This document shows positions 34,053 to 42,710 of a stretch of 64,000 bases of DNA, piece by piece. How positions within the stretch are numbered: position 1 is the stretch's first letter; every line of letters begins with the position of its first letter. The translations under genes were made by a program, and so were the position numbers. Below the pieces are notes generated by a model. That model had not been told where the DNA came from. It searched no databases and saw only the letters and a list, made by a program, of their open reading frames with translations. Source of the DNA: CAZGHS01 sp964525495 (GTDB lineage Bacteria > Patescibacteriota > Microgenomatia > JALYQM01); contig CAZGHS010000007.1 in NCBI GenBank assembly GCA_964525495.1, positions 8,282 to 72,281 of the forward strand, written 5' to 3'.

Positions 34053-37000
34053 ATGGCGCAACAGCTTAATGCTCCCACAACACAACCTCTTAAAAGAGTG
34101 TTCTGGACTAATCAGAATCCAGGCGTTCCTGAACTCGATTTAAACGATGTTCAGAAAGAGTCTTACAGTGAGTTCTTGCAGAATGGTGTGCAAGAAGTAC
34201 TTGAAGAATTAACACCAATTGAAGATTTCACAGGCAACAACTGGTCTCTCGCATTTGGTAAGACCATGATAGGGAAAGCAACCTATTCACCTGAAGACGC
34301 ACTCGAAAAAGGCGTCTCATTTGAAGCCCCAATGCGTGTTGAAGCAATTTTAATCAACAAGCAGACAGGTGAACGAACAGAACAAGAAGTGTTCCTCGGC
34401 GACATTCCTTTGATGACTGACCGCGGTACCTTTATTGTAAACGGTATTGAGCGCTGCGTAGTTAACCAGCTTGTCAGGTCCCCAGGTATTTTCTTCTCAA
34501 GCGAGTTGGAAATTGGTCAAGCACGCCCAGTGCTTACCGCTGAAGTGCGCCCAATGCGTGGTTCATGGCTCGAATTCTCAATAGGCAAAAACGACGTTAT
34601 CACAGTAAAAATCGATCGACGACGCAAATTCTCAGCTACAACACTTTTACGTGTATTCGGTGTAGCATCAAACGAAGAGATGTTTGAACTCTTCAAGGAT
34701 GTGGATACAGATCCAGAACATCCATTTATCGCATCAACATTGGATAAAGATCCAACCACAAGCAAAGACGAAGCAATGCTTGAAATATATAAGAAAATGC
34801 GACCAGGCGATCCAGTAGTTATCGACAACGCGAACGCCTTAATGGATGCAATGTTCTTCAACTCACGACGTTATACACTCGGAAAAGTTGGACGATACAA
34901 GATCAACAAAAAACTCGAAACAAACACAAGCATCGATCAACAGACCTTAATACTCGCAGATATCATTTCAACACTCAAATACCTCATTGGTTTAACTCGT
35001 GGTGAAGGAGAGCTCGACGATATCGATCACTTAGCAAACCGCCGCGTTCGCCGTGTAGGTGAACTCGTACAGCAAAACGCATTCCGCGTTGGTATGCTCC
35101 GGTTAGAGCGTATGATCCGTGAAAGAATGAGCTTAACAGCTACAGACCAGCCTGTTACACCAGTCAGCTTAGTAAACGCACGTCCGATCATAGCTGCAGT
35201 CAACGAATTCTTCAGAAGCTCACAGCTTTCAGCAATTCTTGACCAAACAAATCCGTTATCTGAAATAGACAACCTTCGCCGTCTTACGGTGATGGGTACT
35301 GGTGGTATCACTCGAGAAAGAGCATCATTCTCTATTCGCGACATCAACACTTCACAGTACGGACGTATTTGTCCAATTCGTTCACCAGAAGGTCCAAACA
35401 TCGGTCTCGTTACCTATCTCGCACTCTATACCAAAGTAAATGAGTACGGATTCCTGGAATCCCCATACAGAAAAGTAACAAAAGAAGCTGATGGACGCAT
35501 GAAAGTTGCAAATGAGATCACTTACCTCACAGCTGATGACGAAGAAAAATTATTCATCACACACTCTGAAGTAGCTGTAGACGACAATGGATATATCACA
35601 GACGAGCGCGTACCAGTACGTTACAAGGGACGATTCTTCGTTACCGAAAGCAATACAGTACAGTTCGCTGACATGGTAGCACGCCAGATAGTAGGTACAT
35701 CTGCATCACTCATTCCATTCGTATCACATGACGAAGCAAACCGCGCGCTCATGGGTACCCACATGCAATGTCAGGCAGTTCCGCTTATCAAACCTCAAAG
35801 CCCATTCGTTGGAACAGGTATGGAAAAAACAGTTTCCGCATCCATGGGACGTGTGTCCTATGCTGAAACAGACGGTGTCGTAACATACGCAGGTGGAGAT
35901 ATCGTACGAGTTAGATATGACGGTGCGAAAGAAGATAAAATATATACACTTCAGAAATTTGTAAGAACAGCACAGTCAACATGTTACTCACAACGCATCT
36001 CTGTAGTAACTGGCCAAAAAGTAAACAAGGGTGACCTCCTTATCGACGGTCCTTCATCAGATAATGGTGAGCTTTCACTCGGAGCTAACCTGCTTATCGC
36101 CTATATGGCGTACGAAGGTCTTGGTTACGAAGACGCGATCGTTATCTCAGATCGTCTCGTTAAAGAAGACGTACTATCTTCTATCAACATTGAAGAATAC
36201 GAAGCAGCTGTAGTAGACACTAAGCTTGGTCCAGAAGAAATGACCGCAGATATTCCAAACGTTGGCGATCTCGAGCTCTCACACTTAGATGAGCGCGGAA
36301 TCGTAGTAGTGGGATCAGAAGTAGGTCCAGGAGATATCTTAGTAGGTAAGATCGCACCAAAGGGTGAATCTGAACTTACAGCAGAAGAAAGACTCTTACG
36401 TGCTATCTTCGGCGAAAAAGCTCGCGAAGTCCGCGACACTTCACTCCGCATGCCACACGGCGACCGCGGTGTTGTAGTTGAAGTCAAAGTGCTCGACAAA
36501 AACAAGGGCGACGACCTCGAGCCAGGCACAAACCAATTAGTAAAAGTAAAAGTTGTGCAGATGCGTAAAATCACTGTCGGAGACAAATTGGCAGGACGTC
36601 ATGGAAACAAAGGTATTATCTCAAAGATCGTACCTGAGTCAGACATGCCATACTTACCAGATGGTCGACCAATCGACATCATCATCTCCTCACTCTCAGT
36701 GCTTTCCCGTATGAACCTCGGGCAGTTGCTCGAAGCTCAACTCGGATTAGCAGCAGAGAAGCTTGGCTACAAAGTTGGAGTACCAGTATTTGAAGAAATC
36801 TCAGAAGAATTAATATCTAGAGAGCTCAAAAAGGCTGGCTTCCCAGAAACTGGAAAGATCAAGCTGTACGATGGACGCACAGGTGAACAGTTCGAACAGG
36901 ATACAGTGGTTGGAGTTTCACACATTCTGAAGCTTATCCACATGGTTGAAGATAAGACGCACGCACGTTCAACAGGTCCATACTCACTCGTTACACAGCA

Positions 37001-37535
37001 GCCTCTCGGAGGTAAAGCTCAGATGGGTGGACAGAGACTCGGAGAAATGGAAGTCTGGGCGCTCGAAGCATATGGCGCTGCACACATCTTGCAGGAAATG
37101 TTAACAGTGAAGTCCGACGATGTTGTCGGTCGTGTTAAAACATTCGAAGCTATTGTTAAGGGCACACCAATTCCTGAAGCGTTGATTCCAGAATCATTCA
37201 AAGTGCTTGTCAAAGAATTACAATCACTCTCAATCCAGGTATTAATGCTTGGATCAAACAAGAAGAAGAAAGACGCTGAGGAAATTGCAAAGACAGAGAT
37301 AGACGATTCGCCTGACGCAGAAAGAGTTGCAAAAGAAGCCGCAGAAATGATGAGCGTTCTTGATGCAGAAGCAATCGTTGCAAGTCAAAATGACGTAGAC
37401 GAAGTACCTCCTGGAGTCTCCGTAGCAGAATCTGGGGAAGCAGCAGGTATGACCACAGGCGCCGATGATTATGAAGAAGATGAAGATGGAGAAGACAAGG
37501 AAGAAGAGAAAAAGACTACTAAGAAAAAGAAGTAA
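34053..37535 (+). CDS. rpoB: RNA polymerase beta subunit
   Basis: 1160 residues. All hallmark segments are visible: SPGIFFSSELE near the N terminus, the rifampicin-region ISQ/N equivalent SAILDQTNPLSEIDNLRRLTV, GRICPIRSPEGPNIGL, MGTHMQCQAVPL, KVLDKNKGDDLEPG, HGNKGIISKIVPESDMP, and the C-terminal QPLGGKAQMGGQRLGEMEVWALEAYGA (here split in pieces). The last 90 residues are an acidic then lysine-rich tail (DDYEEDEDGE, KKTTKKKK), a disordered extension. AAGGAG at 34042-34047 is five bases before the ATG, one of few real Shine-Dalgarno sites here. The usual rplJ-rplL neighbours are absent upstream. Confidence 0.98.
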   Translation: MAQQLNAPTTQPLKRVFWTNQNPGVPELDLNDVQKESYSEFLQNGVQEVLEELTPIEDFTGNNWSLAFGKTMIGKATYSPEDALEKGVSFEAPMRVEAILINKQTGERTEQEVFLGDIPLMTDRGTFIVNGIERCVVNQLVRSPGIFFSSELEIGQARPVLTAEVRPMRGSWLEFSIGKNDVITVKIDRRRKFSATTLLRVFGVASNEEMFELFKDVDTDPEHPFIASTLDKDPTTSKDEAMLEIYKKMRPGDPVVIDNANALMDAMFFNSRRYTLGKVGRYKINKKLETNTSIDQQTLILADIISTLKYLIGLTRGEGELDDIDHLANRRVRRVGELVQQNAFRVGMLRLERMIRERMSLTATDQPVTPVSLVNARPIIAAVNEFFRSSQLSAILDQTNPLSEIDNLRRLTVMGTGGITRERASFSIRDINTSQYGRICPIRSPEGPNIGLVTYLALYTKVNEYGFLESPYRKVTKEADGRMKVANEITYLTADDEEKLFITHSEVAVDDNGYITDERVPVRYKGRFFVTESNTVQFADMVARQIVGTSASLIPFVSHDEANRALMGTHMQCQAVPLIKPQSPFVGTGMEKTVSASMGRVSYAETDGVVTYAGGDIVRVRYDGAKEDKIYTLQKFVRTAQSTCYSQRISVVTGQKVNKGDLLIDGPSSDNGELSLGANLLIAYMAYEGLGYEDAIVISDRLVKEDVLSSINIEEYEAAVVDTKLGPEEMTADIPNVGDLELSHLDERGIVVVGSEVGPGDILVGKIAPKGESELTAEERLLRAIFGEKAREVRDTSLRMPHGDRGVVVEVKVLDKNKGDDLEPGTNQLVKVKVVQMRKITVGDKLAGRHGNKGIISKIVPESDMPYLPDGRPIDIIISSLSVLSRMNLGQLLEAQLGLAAEKLGYKVGVPVFEEISEELISRELKKAGFPETGKIKLYDGRTGEQFEQDTVVGVSHILKLIHMVEDKTHARSTGPYSLVTQQPLGGKAQMGGQRLGEMEVWALEAYGAAHILQEMLTVKSDDVVGRVKTFEAIVKGTPIPEALIPESFKVLVKELQSLSIQVLMLGSNKKKKDAEEIAKTEIDDSPDAERVAKEAAEMMSVLDAEAIVASQNDVDEVPPGVSVAESGEAAGMTTGADDYEEDEDGEDKEEEKKTTKKKK

Positions 37536-37580
37536 GAATTAAACTGAAATAAATTATTATTAAACATAAGGAGTTACAAA

Positions 37581-40500
37581 ATGGCTGATATTCTAGATTT
37601 TGATGCAATACAGCTCTCCATCGCATCTCCACAGATAATCAAGGGATGGTCGCACGGGGAAGTAACAAAGCCAGAGACAATCAACTACAGAACACTCCGA
37701 CCTGAAAAAGGCGGACTCTTCTGTGAACGTATATTCGGTCCAGTCAAAGACTGGGAATGTCATTGTGGAAAATACAAGCGTATTCGATACAAGGGTATCA
37801 TCTGCGATAAATGCGGTGTAGAAGTTACACAATCCAAAGTGCGCCGTGAACGTATGGCTCACATAGGGTTAGCTGCACCAGTAGCACACCCATGGTTTAT
37901 GCGCGGTACACCTTCAGTATTGAGTCTCTTACTCGATCTTTCACCACGCTCACTCGATGCGGTCATATATTTCTCTTCATACATCATCATCTCAATCGAT
38001 GAATCTAAGAGAGAAAAAATTGTTGAACAGCTTAGTTCAAAACTCGAAACACGACGCAATGAACTCAAAGAGAAAACAGACGAGCAAACAAAGAAGATAG
38101 AAGAAGAAATGGCTGAAAAACTCACAGGCCTCAAAGACGACACACTCAAGAAAGAAGCAAAAGAGCTTTCTAAATCAGAGATAGAGCTCAAAGCTCGACA
38201 GAAAGTACAACAGCTTCGCACAGAGTTAGCAAAAGAAGAAGGTCGTTTGGAAGAAGTATACAAAACAGTTAATGAAATGATTAACACAATCAAGCCATTA
38301 ACACTCCTTTCAGAAGACGAATACTACAAACTCTATGAATACGATGCGATCGACTTCATGGAAGTTGGAATGGGTGCTGAAGCAATACTCGAGGTTCTTA
38401 CAAAAATGGATCTCGGTAAAATGTCAGCTGAACTCCGTGAAGAATCAAACAAAACAACTGGTCAGCGACATCTCAAAGCAGGCAAGCGTTTAAGAATCAT
38501 GGAAGGAATGAGAAATGCAAAGATTGATCCAAGCTGGATGATCTTACAGGTGCTTCCTGTTATCCCACCAGAACTCCGCCCTATGGTACAGCTCTCAGGT
38601 GGTAGATTTGCAACATCCGATCTTAACGATCTCTACCGACGTGTTATCAATCGTAACAACCGTCTTAAGAGACTTATCGATCTCGGTGCACCATCAATCA
38701 TTTTGCGCAACGAAAAGCGTATGCTCCAAGAAGCAGTTGATGCACTCATCGACTCATCACGCAAAACAGCATCACGTCTTTCAGCTCAAGCCGAAATGAA
38801 GTCAATCACTGACATGCTCCAGGGTAAGCAGGGTCGTTTCCGACAGAACTTGCTCGGTAAACGCGTTGACTACTCAGGGCGTTCAGTTATCGTTGTTGGT
38901 CCAGAGCTCAAGCTCAACCAGATGGGGCTTCCAAAAGAAATGGCTCTGGAAATGTTTAAGCCTTTCGTATTACACGAGCTCATCGTTCGTGGCTTTGCGC
39001 CAAACGTTAAATCAGCAAAACACGTGCTCGAGCGACGATCAGGTGAAGTCTGGGATATTCTAGAAGAAATAACTAAGAACCACCCAGTGCTTCTTAACCG
39101 CGCTCCTACTTTGCACAAGCTCGGTATTCAGGCTTTCTACCCAATATTGGTAGAAGGAAACGCTATCAAAATCCATCCTTGTGTCTGCGCAGGCTATAAC
39201 GCAGACTTCGACGGAGACCAGATGGCTGTTCACATCCCACTCTCACAGAGAGCACGAGATGAAGCAGTCGAATTGATGCTCGCATCAAAGAACTTGCTCT
39301 TACCATCAAGCGGTGCACCTATCACACTTCCAAACCGTGAAATGTCACTTGGCTGCTATTACTTAACATATACTCTCGAAGAAAAAGCAGATCCAAAAGC
39401 AATATTCTCGGATTACGAAGAAGCAATCTATGCACACCAGGCTGGTAAGCTGGACTTACACACCATGATCAATATCCGAAAAGACGGAAAAATGATCCAA
39501 ACAACAGTTGGACGTATCTTCTTCAACGAAGTACTGCCACTCGAACTCGGATTTGTAAACAAATTAGTTGAAGGTAAACTGATCCGTAACTTGGTAATGC
39601 AAGCATACGAAACATGCGAAAACGAAGTTGTACGACAGTTCATCGACGACCTTAAGACTCTCGGATTCAAGTACGCTGACAAAGCTGGTATCTCAATCGG
39701 TATCGCAGACTGCGTCATGCATCCAGATCGTGACAGCGTTATCGTGGAAGCTGATCGACGCGTTGCAGAGATCGACGAAAACTATGCAAATGGTTTGATC
39801 ACACGAGACGAAATGAAGACACTCGCAAACGACGTATGGATCGAAACAACAGAAAAAATCCAGAAAATGACATGGGACTACATGAAATTCCTCAACCCAT
39901 TGAAGATGGTTGTGGAAGCAGGAGCTCGTGGTTCTAAAGACCAAGTTAAACAGCTCCAAGGTATGCGCGGACTCGTCGCTGACCCTACAGGACGTATCGT
40001 TGAACTTCCAACAAAGTCCAACTTCCGTCTCGGACTTATGGTGTTCGAGTACTTCACATCATCACGCGGTTCTAGAAAAGGTTTCGCTGACCGCGCGCTT
40101 CGTACTTCAGCATCAGGTTACTTAACCCGCCGCTTAGTCGATGTTGCACACGATGTGATCATTCGCGAAGAAGATTGTAATACAGGACATGGCTTCCCAC
40201 AGACTCGTAAAGAGTTTGGTAAGCGCTTCCGAGAACGACTTGTTGGCCGTTTCTTATTCGAAGAAGTAAAAGACAACAGTGGAAAACTTATTGCAGACAC
40301 ATCAACTCTTATCACTGAAGATCTCGCAACAGCAATCGATGAAACAAGCCTCGATGTAGTATTGGTACGATCACCAATCACCTGCCAAACCAAATATGGT
40401 ATGTGTCAGAAGTGCTATGGATGGGACATGTCTTCAAAGAAGCCAGTTACACTCGGTACTCCAGTTGGAGTAATCGCTGCTCAATCAATCGGAGAGCCTG

Positions 40501-41273
40501 GAACACAGCTTACAATGCGTACCTTCCACACCGGAGGTGTTATCGGAAACGACATTACACAAGGTCTTCCACGCGTTGAAGAATTGGTCGAAGCACGTAC
40601 ACCAAAGAGTCCAGTTCCAATCGCTGAGATTACAGGTAAAGTTGAAATATTCGAAACTGCAGACAATATCGTAATCCGTGTAAAGTCGGAGCACATGAAG
40701 GCTGTTGAAGAGCGCGAATATGTATTACCACTCACCGCAGATTTGAAAGTTGAAGACGGACAAATGGTTGAAGTTGGTACTGCACTTATGAGCGGTCACT
40801 TGGATGTAAAACAAATTCTCCAGGTACAAGGCTTACAAGCAGCTCAGAAATACTTAATTGCTGAAGCACAGCTTGTGTATGAGTCTCAGGGTATTCCAAT
40901 TCACGACAAGCACTTCGAAATTATCATGAAGAAGATGTGCGATAAAGTTCGTGTAGACACACAAGGCGACACAGTACTCTTGCCAGGTGAACTCGTTGAC
41001 CGCAACAGATTTGATGGAGAAAACGCAAAAGTCATGGCAGAAGGCGGAGAGCCAGCAGTCGCTCAGATCGTGATCTTAGGTATTACCAAAGCATCACTCT
41101 ATACTGAATCATTCTTGTCAGCTGCGTCATTCCAGGAAACAAAGAATGTACTTACAGAAGCAGCTGTACTCGGAAAGATCGACAGACTTATTGGTTTGAA
41201 GGAAAACGTTATCATTGGACGCCTTATCCCAACAAGCCCAGAACGCGCTCGCGATGTTCTGTTAACACACTAA
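37581..41273 (+). CDS. rpoC: RNA polymerase beta' subunit
   Basis: 1230 residues. Zinc site 1 is ECHCGKY...CDKCG (about 58-76). A charged coiled coil (about 135-225; E/K-rich) is inserted in the N-terminal region before the PVIPPELRP segment. The active-site NADFDGDQM is at about 540-548, the trigger-loop region at TRMRTFHTGG-like TMRTFHTGG, and zinc site 2 at DCNTGHGF and CQTKYGMCQKC. Shine-Dalgarno AAGGAG at 37568-37573, seven bases before the ATG. Separated from rpoB by 45 bases, so one operon. A strong terminator follows at 41296. Confidence 0.98.
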   Translation: MADILDFDAIQLSIASPQIIKGWSHGEVTKPETINYRTLRPEKGGLFCERIFGPVKDWECHCGKYKRIRYKGIICDKCGVEVTQSKVRRERMAHIGLAAPVAHPWFMRGTPSVLSLLLDLSPRSLDAVIYFSSYIIISIDESKREKIVEQLSSKLETRRNELKEKTDEQTKKIEEEMAEKLTGLKDDTLKKEAKELSKSEIELKARQKVQQLRTELAKEEGRLEEVYKTVNEMINTIKPLTLLSEDEYYKLYEYDAIDFMEVGMGAEAILEVLTKMDLGKMSAELREESNKTTGQRHLKAGKRLRIMEGMRNAKIDPSWMILQVLPVIPPELRPMVQLSGGRFATSDLNDLYRRVINRNNRLKRLIDLGAPSIILRNEKRMLQEAVDALIDSSRKTASRLSAQAEMKSITDMLQGKQGRFRQNLLGKRVDYSGRSVIVVGPELKLNQMGLPKEMALEMFKPFVLHELIVRGFAPNVKSAKHVLERRSGEVWDILEEITKNHPVLLNRAPTLHKLGIQAFYPILVEGNAIKIHPCVCAGYNADFDGDQMAVHIPLSQRARDEAVELMLASKNLLLPSSGAPITLPNREMSLGCYYLTYTLEEKADPKAIFSDYEEAIYAHQAGKLDLHTMINIRKDGKMIQTTVGRIFFNEVLPLELGFVNKLVEGKLIRNLVMQAYETCENEVVRQFIDDLKTLGFKYADKAGISIGIADCVMHPDRDSVIVEADRRVAEIDENYANGLITRDEMKTLANDVWIETTEKIQKMTWDYMKFLNPLKMVVEAGARGSKDQVKQLQGMRGLVADPTGRIVELPTKSNFRLGLMVFEYFTSSRGSRKGFADRALRTSASGYLTRRLVDVAHDVIIREEDCNTGHGFPQTRKEFGKRFRERLVGRFLFEEVKDNSGKLIADTSTLITEDLATAIDETSLDVVLVRSPITCQTKYGMCQKCYGWDMSSKKPVTLGTPVGVIAAQSIGEPGTQLTMRTFHTGGVIGNDITQGLPRVEELVEARTPKSPVPIAEITGKVEIFETADNIVIRVKSEHMKAVEEREYVLPLTADLKVEDGQMVEVGTALMSGHLDVKQILQVQGLQAAQKYLIAEAQLVYESQGIPIHDKHFEIIMKKMCDKVRVDTQGDTVLLPGELVDRNRFDGENAKVMAEGGEPAVAQIVILGITKASLYTESFLSAASFQETKNVLTEAAVLGKIDRLIGLKENVIIGRLIPTSPERARDVLLTH

Positions 41274-41295
41274 ACACAGCAAAAAACAATGAAAT

Positions 41296-41325
41296 AAAAA
41301 AGCCCTCACTCCGAGGGCTTTTTTT
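41296..41325. terminator. Bidirectional intrinsic terminator after rpoC
   Basis: AAAAAAGCCCTC (41296-41307), loop ACTCC, GAGGGCTTTTTT (41313-41324). Symmetric A and T runs let it end rpoBC on the plus strand and the nuclease operon on the minus strand. Confidence 0.9.
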
Positions 41326-41337
41326 GTACCAGCCACG

Positions 41338-41347
41338 NNNNNNNNNN
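41338..41347. other. Assembly gap (10 N)
   Basis: Ten N bases between the terminator and the 3' end of the SpoIIAA-like minus-strand gene; the stop codon of that gene is probably hidden in the gap. Confidence 0.95.
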
Positions 41348-41676
41348 AGCAGAAACACTTGAACTCGATCAGTTTGATCAACCGCAGATAGCACGAAATT
41401 AATAATCCGCGCATACGTCTCATTACCCGCCAAAATCGCCATCTTGTCAAACTTAGCTCGCTTCGCCCAGCGCACTCCAGCCAGTCGAGTCGGCACATCA
41501 ATCACAAACCCTTCATGAATTTTAGAAAATATTACTGCAGGTAAATTCTTCTTCTGCATCTCCTCAATCACCCCATCCAATTGGTGAAGTGTCTCAAGCA
41601 AAATCGCTTCCGTCTGGACGTCGTAGTACTCTACGTGAATAATATTTTGATCATCAACAGTAACTGTATTAGTCAT
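41348..41676 (-). CDS. SpoIIAA/STAS-like small protein (3' partial at gap)
   Basis: About 109 visible residues from ATG 41676 to the N gap. Alternating beta/alpha pattern (IIHVEYYDVQ, TLHQLDGVIEEMQ, AVIFSKIH, DKMAILAGN, VQVFL) resembles the SpoIIAA-like/STAS fold, used as regulators or lipid-binding domains; the match is by pattern only. An upstream start at 41709 would lie inside the nuclease gene. The ORF reading on across the gap runs into the terminator and is an artefact. It starts eight bases after the nuclease stop, so they form an operon. Confidence 0.5.
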
Positions 41677-41684
41677 ATAAATAC

Positions 41685-42629
41685 CTAACAATTCTTTGCT
41701 TTGCGCCACCCAGCAGCGACAGCTTCATCTTCACTACAAAACATTCGTTCCCCGGCAGATGTATCAATACTCGTCTTCTCATAACTCCCACATCCAGGCA
41801 CATGATAAATCTTCCCACCCGACGAAATATTTCCTTTAATCACACATCCGCCGCTAGTAGTAGACTGGCTAACTGCAGGAGCATTCGTTACAGAGTTTAC
41901 AACCGGAACAGAAGTAGGACTGACAGTCGCAGCCGAGACCACACCCACAGTCTGCGCTCCCAAGACAGGGGAGCTACTCTCTACCTTTTTCTTCTCATCT
42001 ACCTGACACCCTGCCCACAAACCCTTTTTTGCGTCCTGTGCTGCTTTCTGCGCCTCTTTAAATATCTCCTGATACTTCACATCTGGTGGATATGAAGAAG
42101 AGTAAGCAAAGCCTTCATCCACTAAATATTTATTAACAAAAATATCGCCGATATAGACATATCTCAGCAATCGACCATATCGATCTGTCTCCGAAACATC
42201 CTTCTCAAGCTCTACGATCTTACCTTCAAGCAGCTCTTTGTTCTTAGCCGAAGCCTCTTTTCCAAAGCACTGCACCGGAGTCGCCGGCTTGACTGTCTCC
42301 GGAGTATCCACCCCGATATACCGCACTCGAGCTCCGCCTTCGATCTCTATAGTGTCACCGTCCACCACTTTCACTACACGAGCACGTACTCGACCAGCAG
42401 TAGTACTCTCATTCAACACTGCTGAATCAGACGAGAAATCTTCATCAATAGTATGAGTAGGTTGTGAGGAAGCTCGAACAACTTGTTCTAAGCCACTTGG
42501 ACTAGGAGAAGGGGAAGATTTTTGAGTTGAATTAAAAGCGCCATTTACAAGCCAACCAGCAGAAAAGACAAATGCAAAAACAAGCACCACAAGAGCGTTC
42601 TTTAGTTTCGGAGATACTCTGCCTTCCAT
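41685..42629 (-). CDS. Membrane-anchored SNase-like nuclease with C-terminal sunset-type domain
   Basis: 314 residues from ATG 42629. A helix (about 10-28) anchors or exports it; a Ser/Pro linker follows. The SNase domain (about 75-200) has VVDGDTIEI, RYIGVDTPET and the DRYGRLLRYVYIGD motif, matching the Asp/Arg/Glu/Arg catalytic set of thermonuclease. After a Thr/Pro/Val linker comes a 50-residue domain GGCVIKGNISSGGKIYHVPG...F-C-S-E-D-E-A, the pattern of sunset/Ada-zinc-like modules common behind secreted nucleases. It probably digests external DNA, a likely nucleotide source for an organism with reduced metabolism (inference). TATACT is six bases before the ATG. Confidence 0.88.
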   Translation of the reverse strand: MEGRVSPKLKNALVVLVFAFVFSAGWLVNGAFNSTQKSSPSPSPSGLEQVVRASSQPTHTIDEDFSSDSAVLNESTTAGRVRARVVKVVDGDTIEIEGGARVRYIGVDTPETVKPATPVQCFGKEASAKNKELLEGKIVELEKDVSETDRYGRLLRYVYIGDIFVNKYLVDEGFAYSSSYPPDVKYQEIFKEAQKAAQDAKKGLWAGCQVDEKKKVESSSPVLGAQTVGVVSAATVSPTSVPVVNSVTNAPAVSQSTTSGGCVIKGNISSGGKIYHVPGCGSYEKTSIDTSAGERMFCSEDEAVAAGWRKAKNC

Positions 42630-42635
42630 AAATTT

Positions 42636-42641
42636 AGTATA
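42636..42641 (-). promoter_or_regulatory. -10 element of the nuclease operon
   Basis: Minus strand TATACT, six bases, ATG 42629. It argues for this start over one five codons upstream. Confidence 0.6.
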
Positions 42642-42673
42642 CACCTAATTTTGACCACCCAATTATCCTATAG

Positions 42674-42702
42674 TTGAAAAATCAGGTAAAAAGGCGTAAA
42701 AT
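42674..42702 (+). promoter_or_regulatory. Promoter of the ABC protein gene
   Basis: TTGAAA (42674-42679), 17 bases, TAAAAT (42697-42702), eight bases, ATG 42711. Confidence 0.65.
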
Positions 42703-42710
42703 CTGCATTT

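Noticed and set aside
36125..36586. 153-residue minus-strand ORF
   Set aside because: Serine/threonine-rich shadow of rpoB codons; no start signal.
41262..41501. Minus-strand ORFs running through the 10-N gap and the rpoC terminator
   Set aside because: They read translated terminator sequence and depend on an arbitrary gap length.
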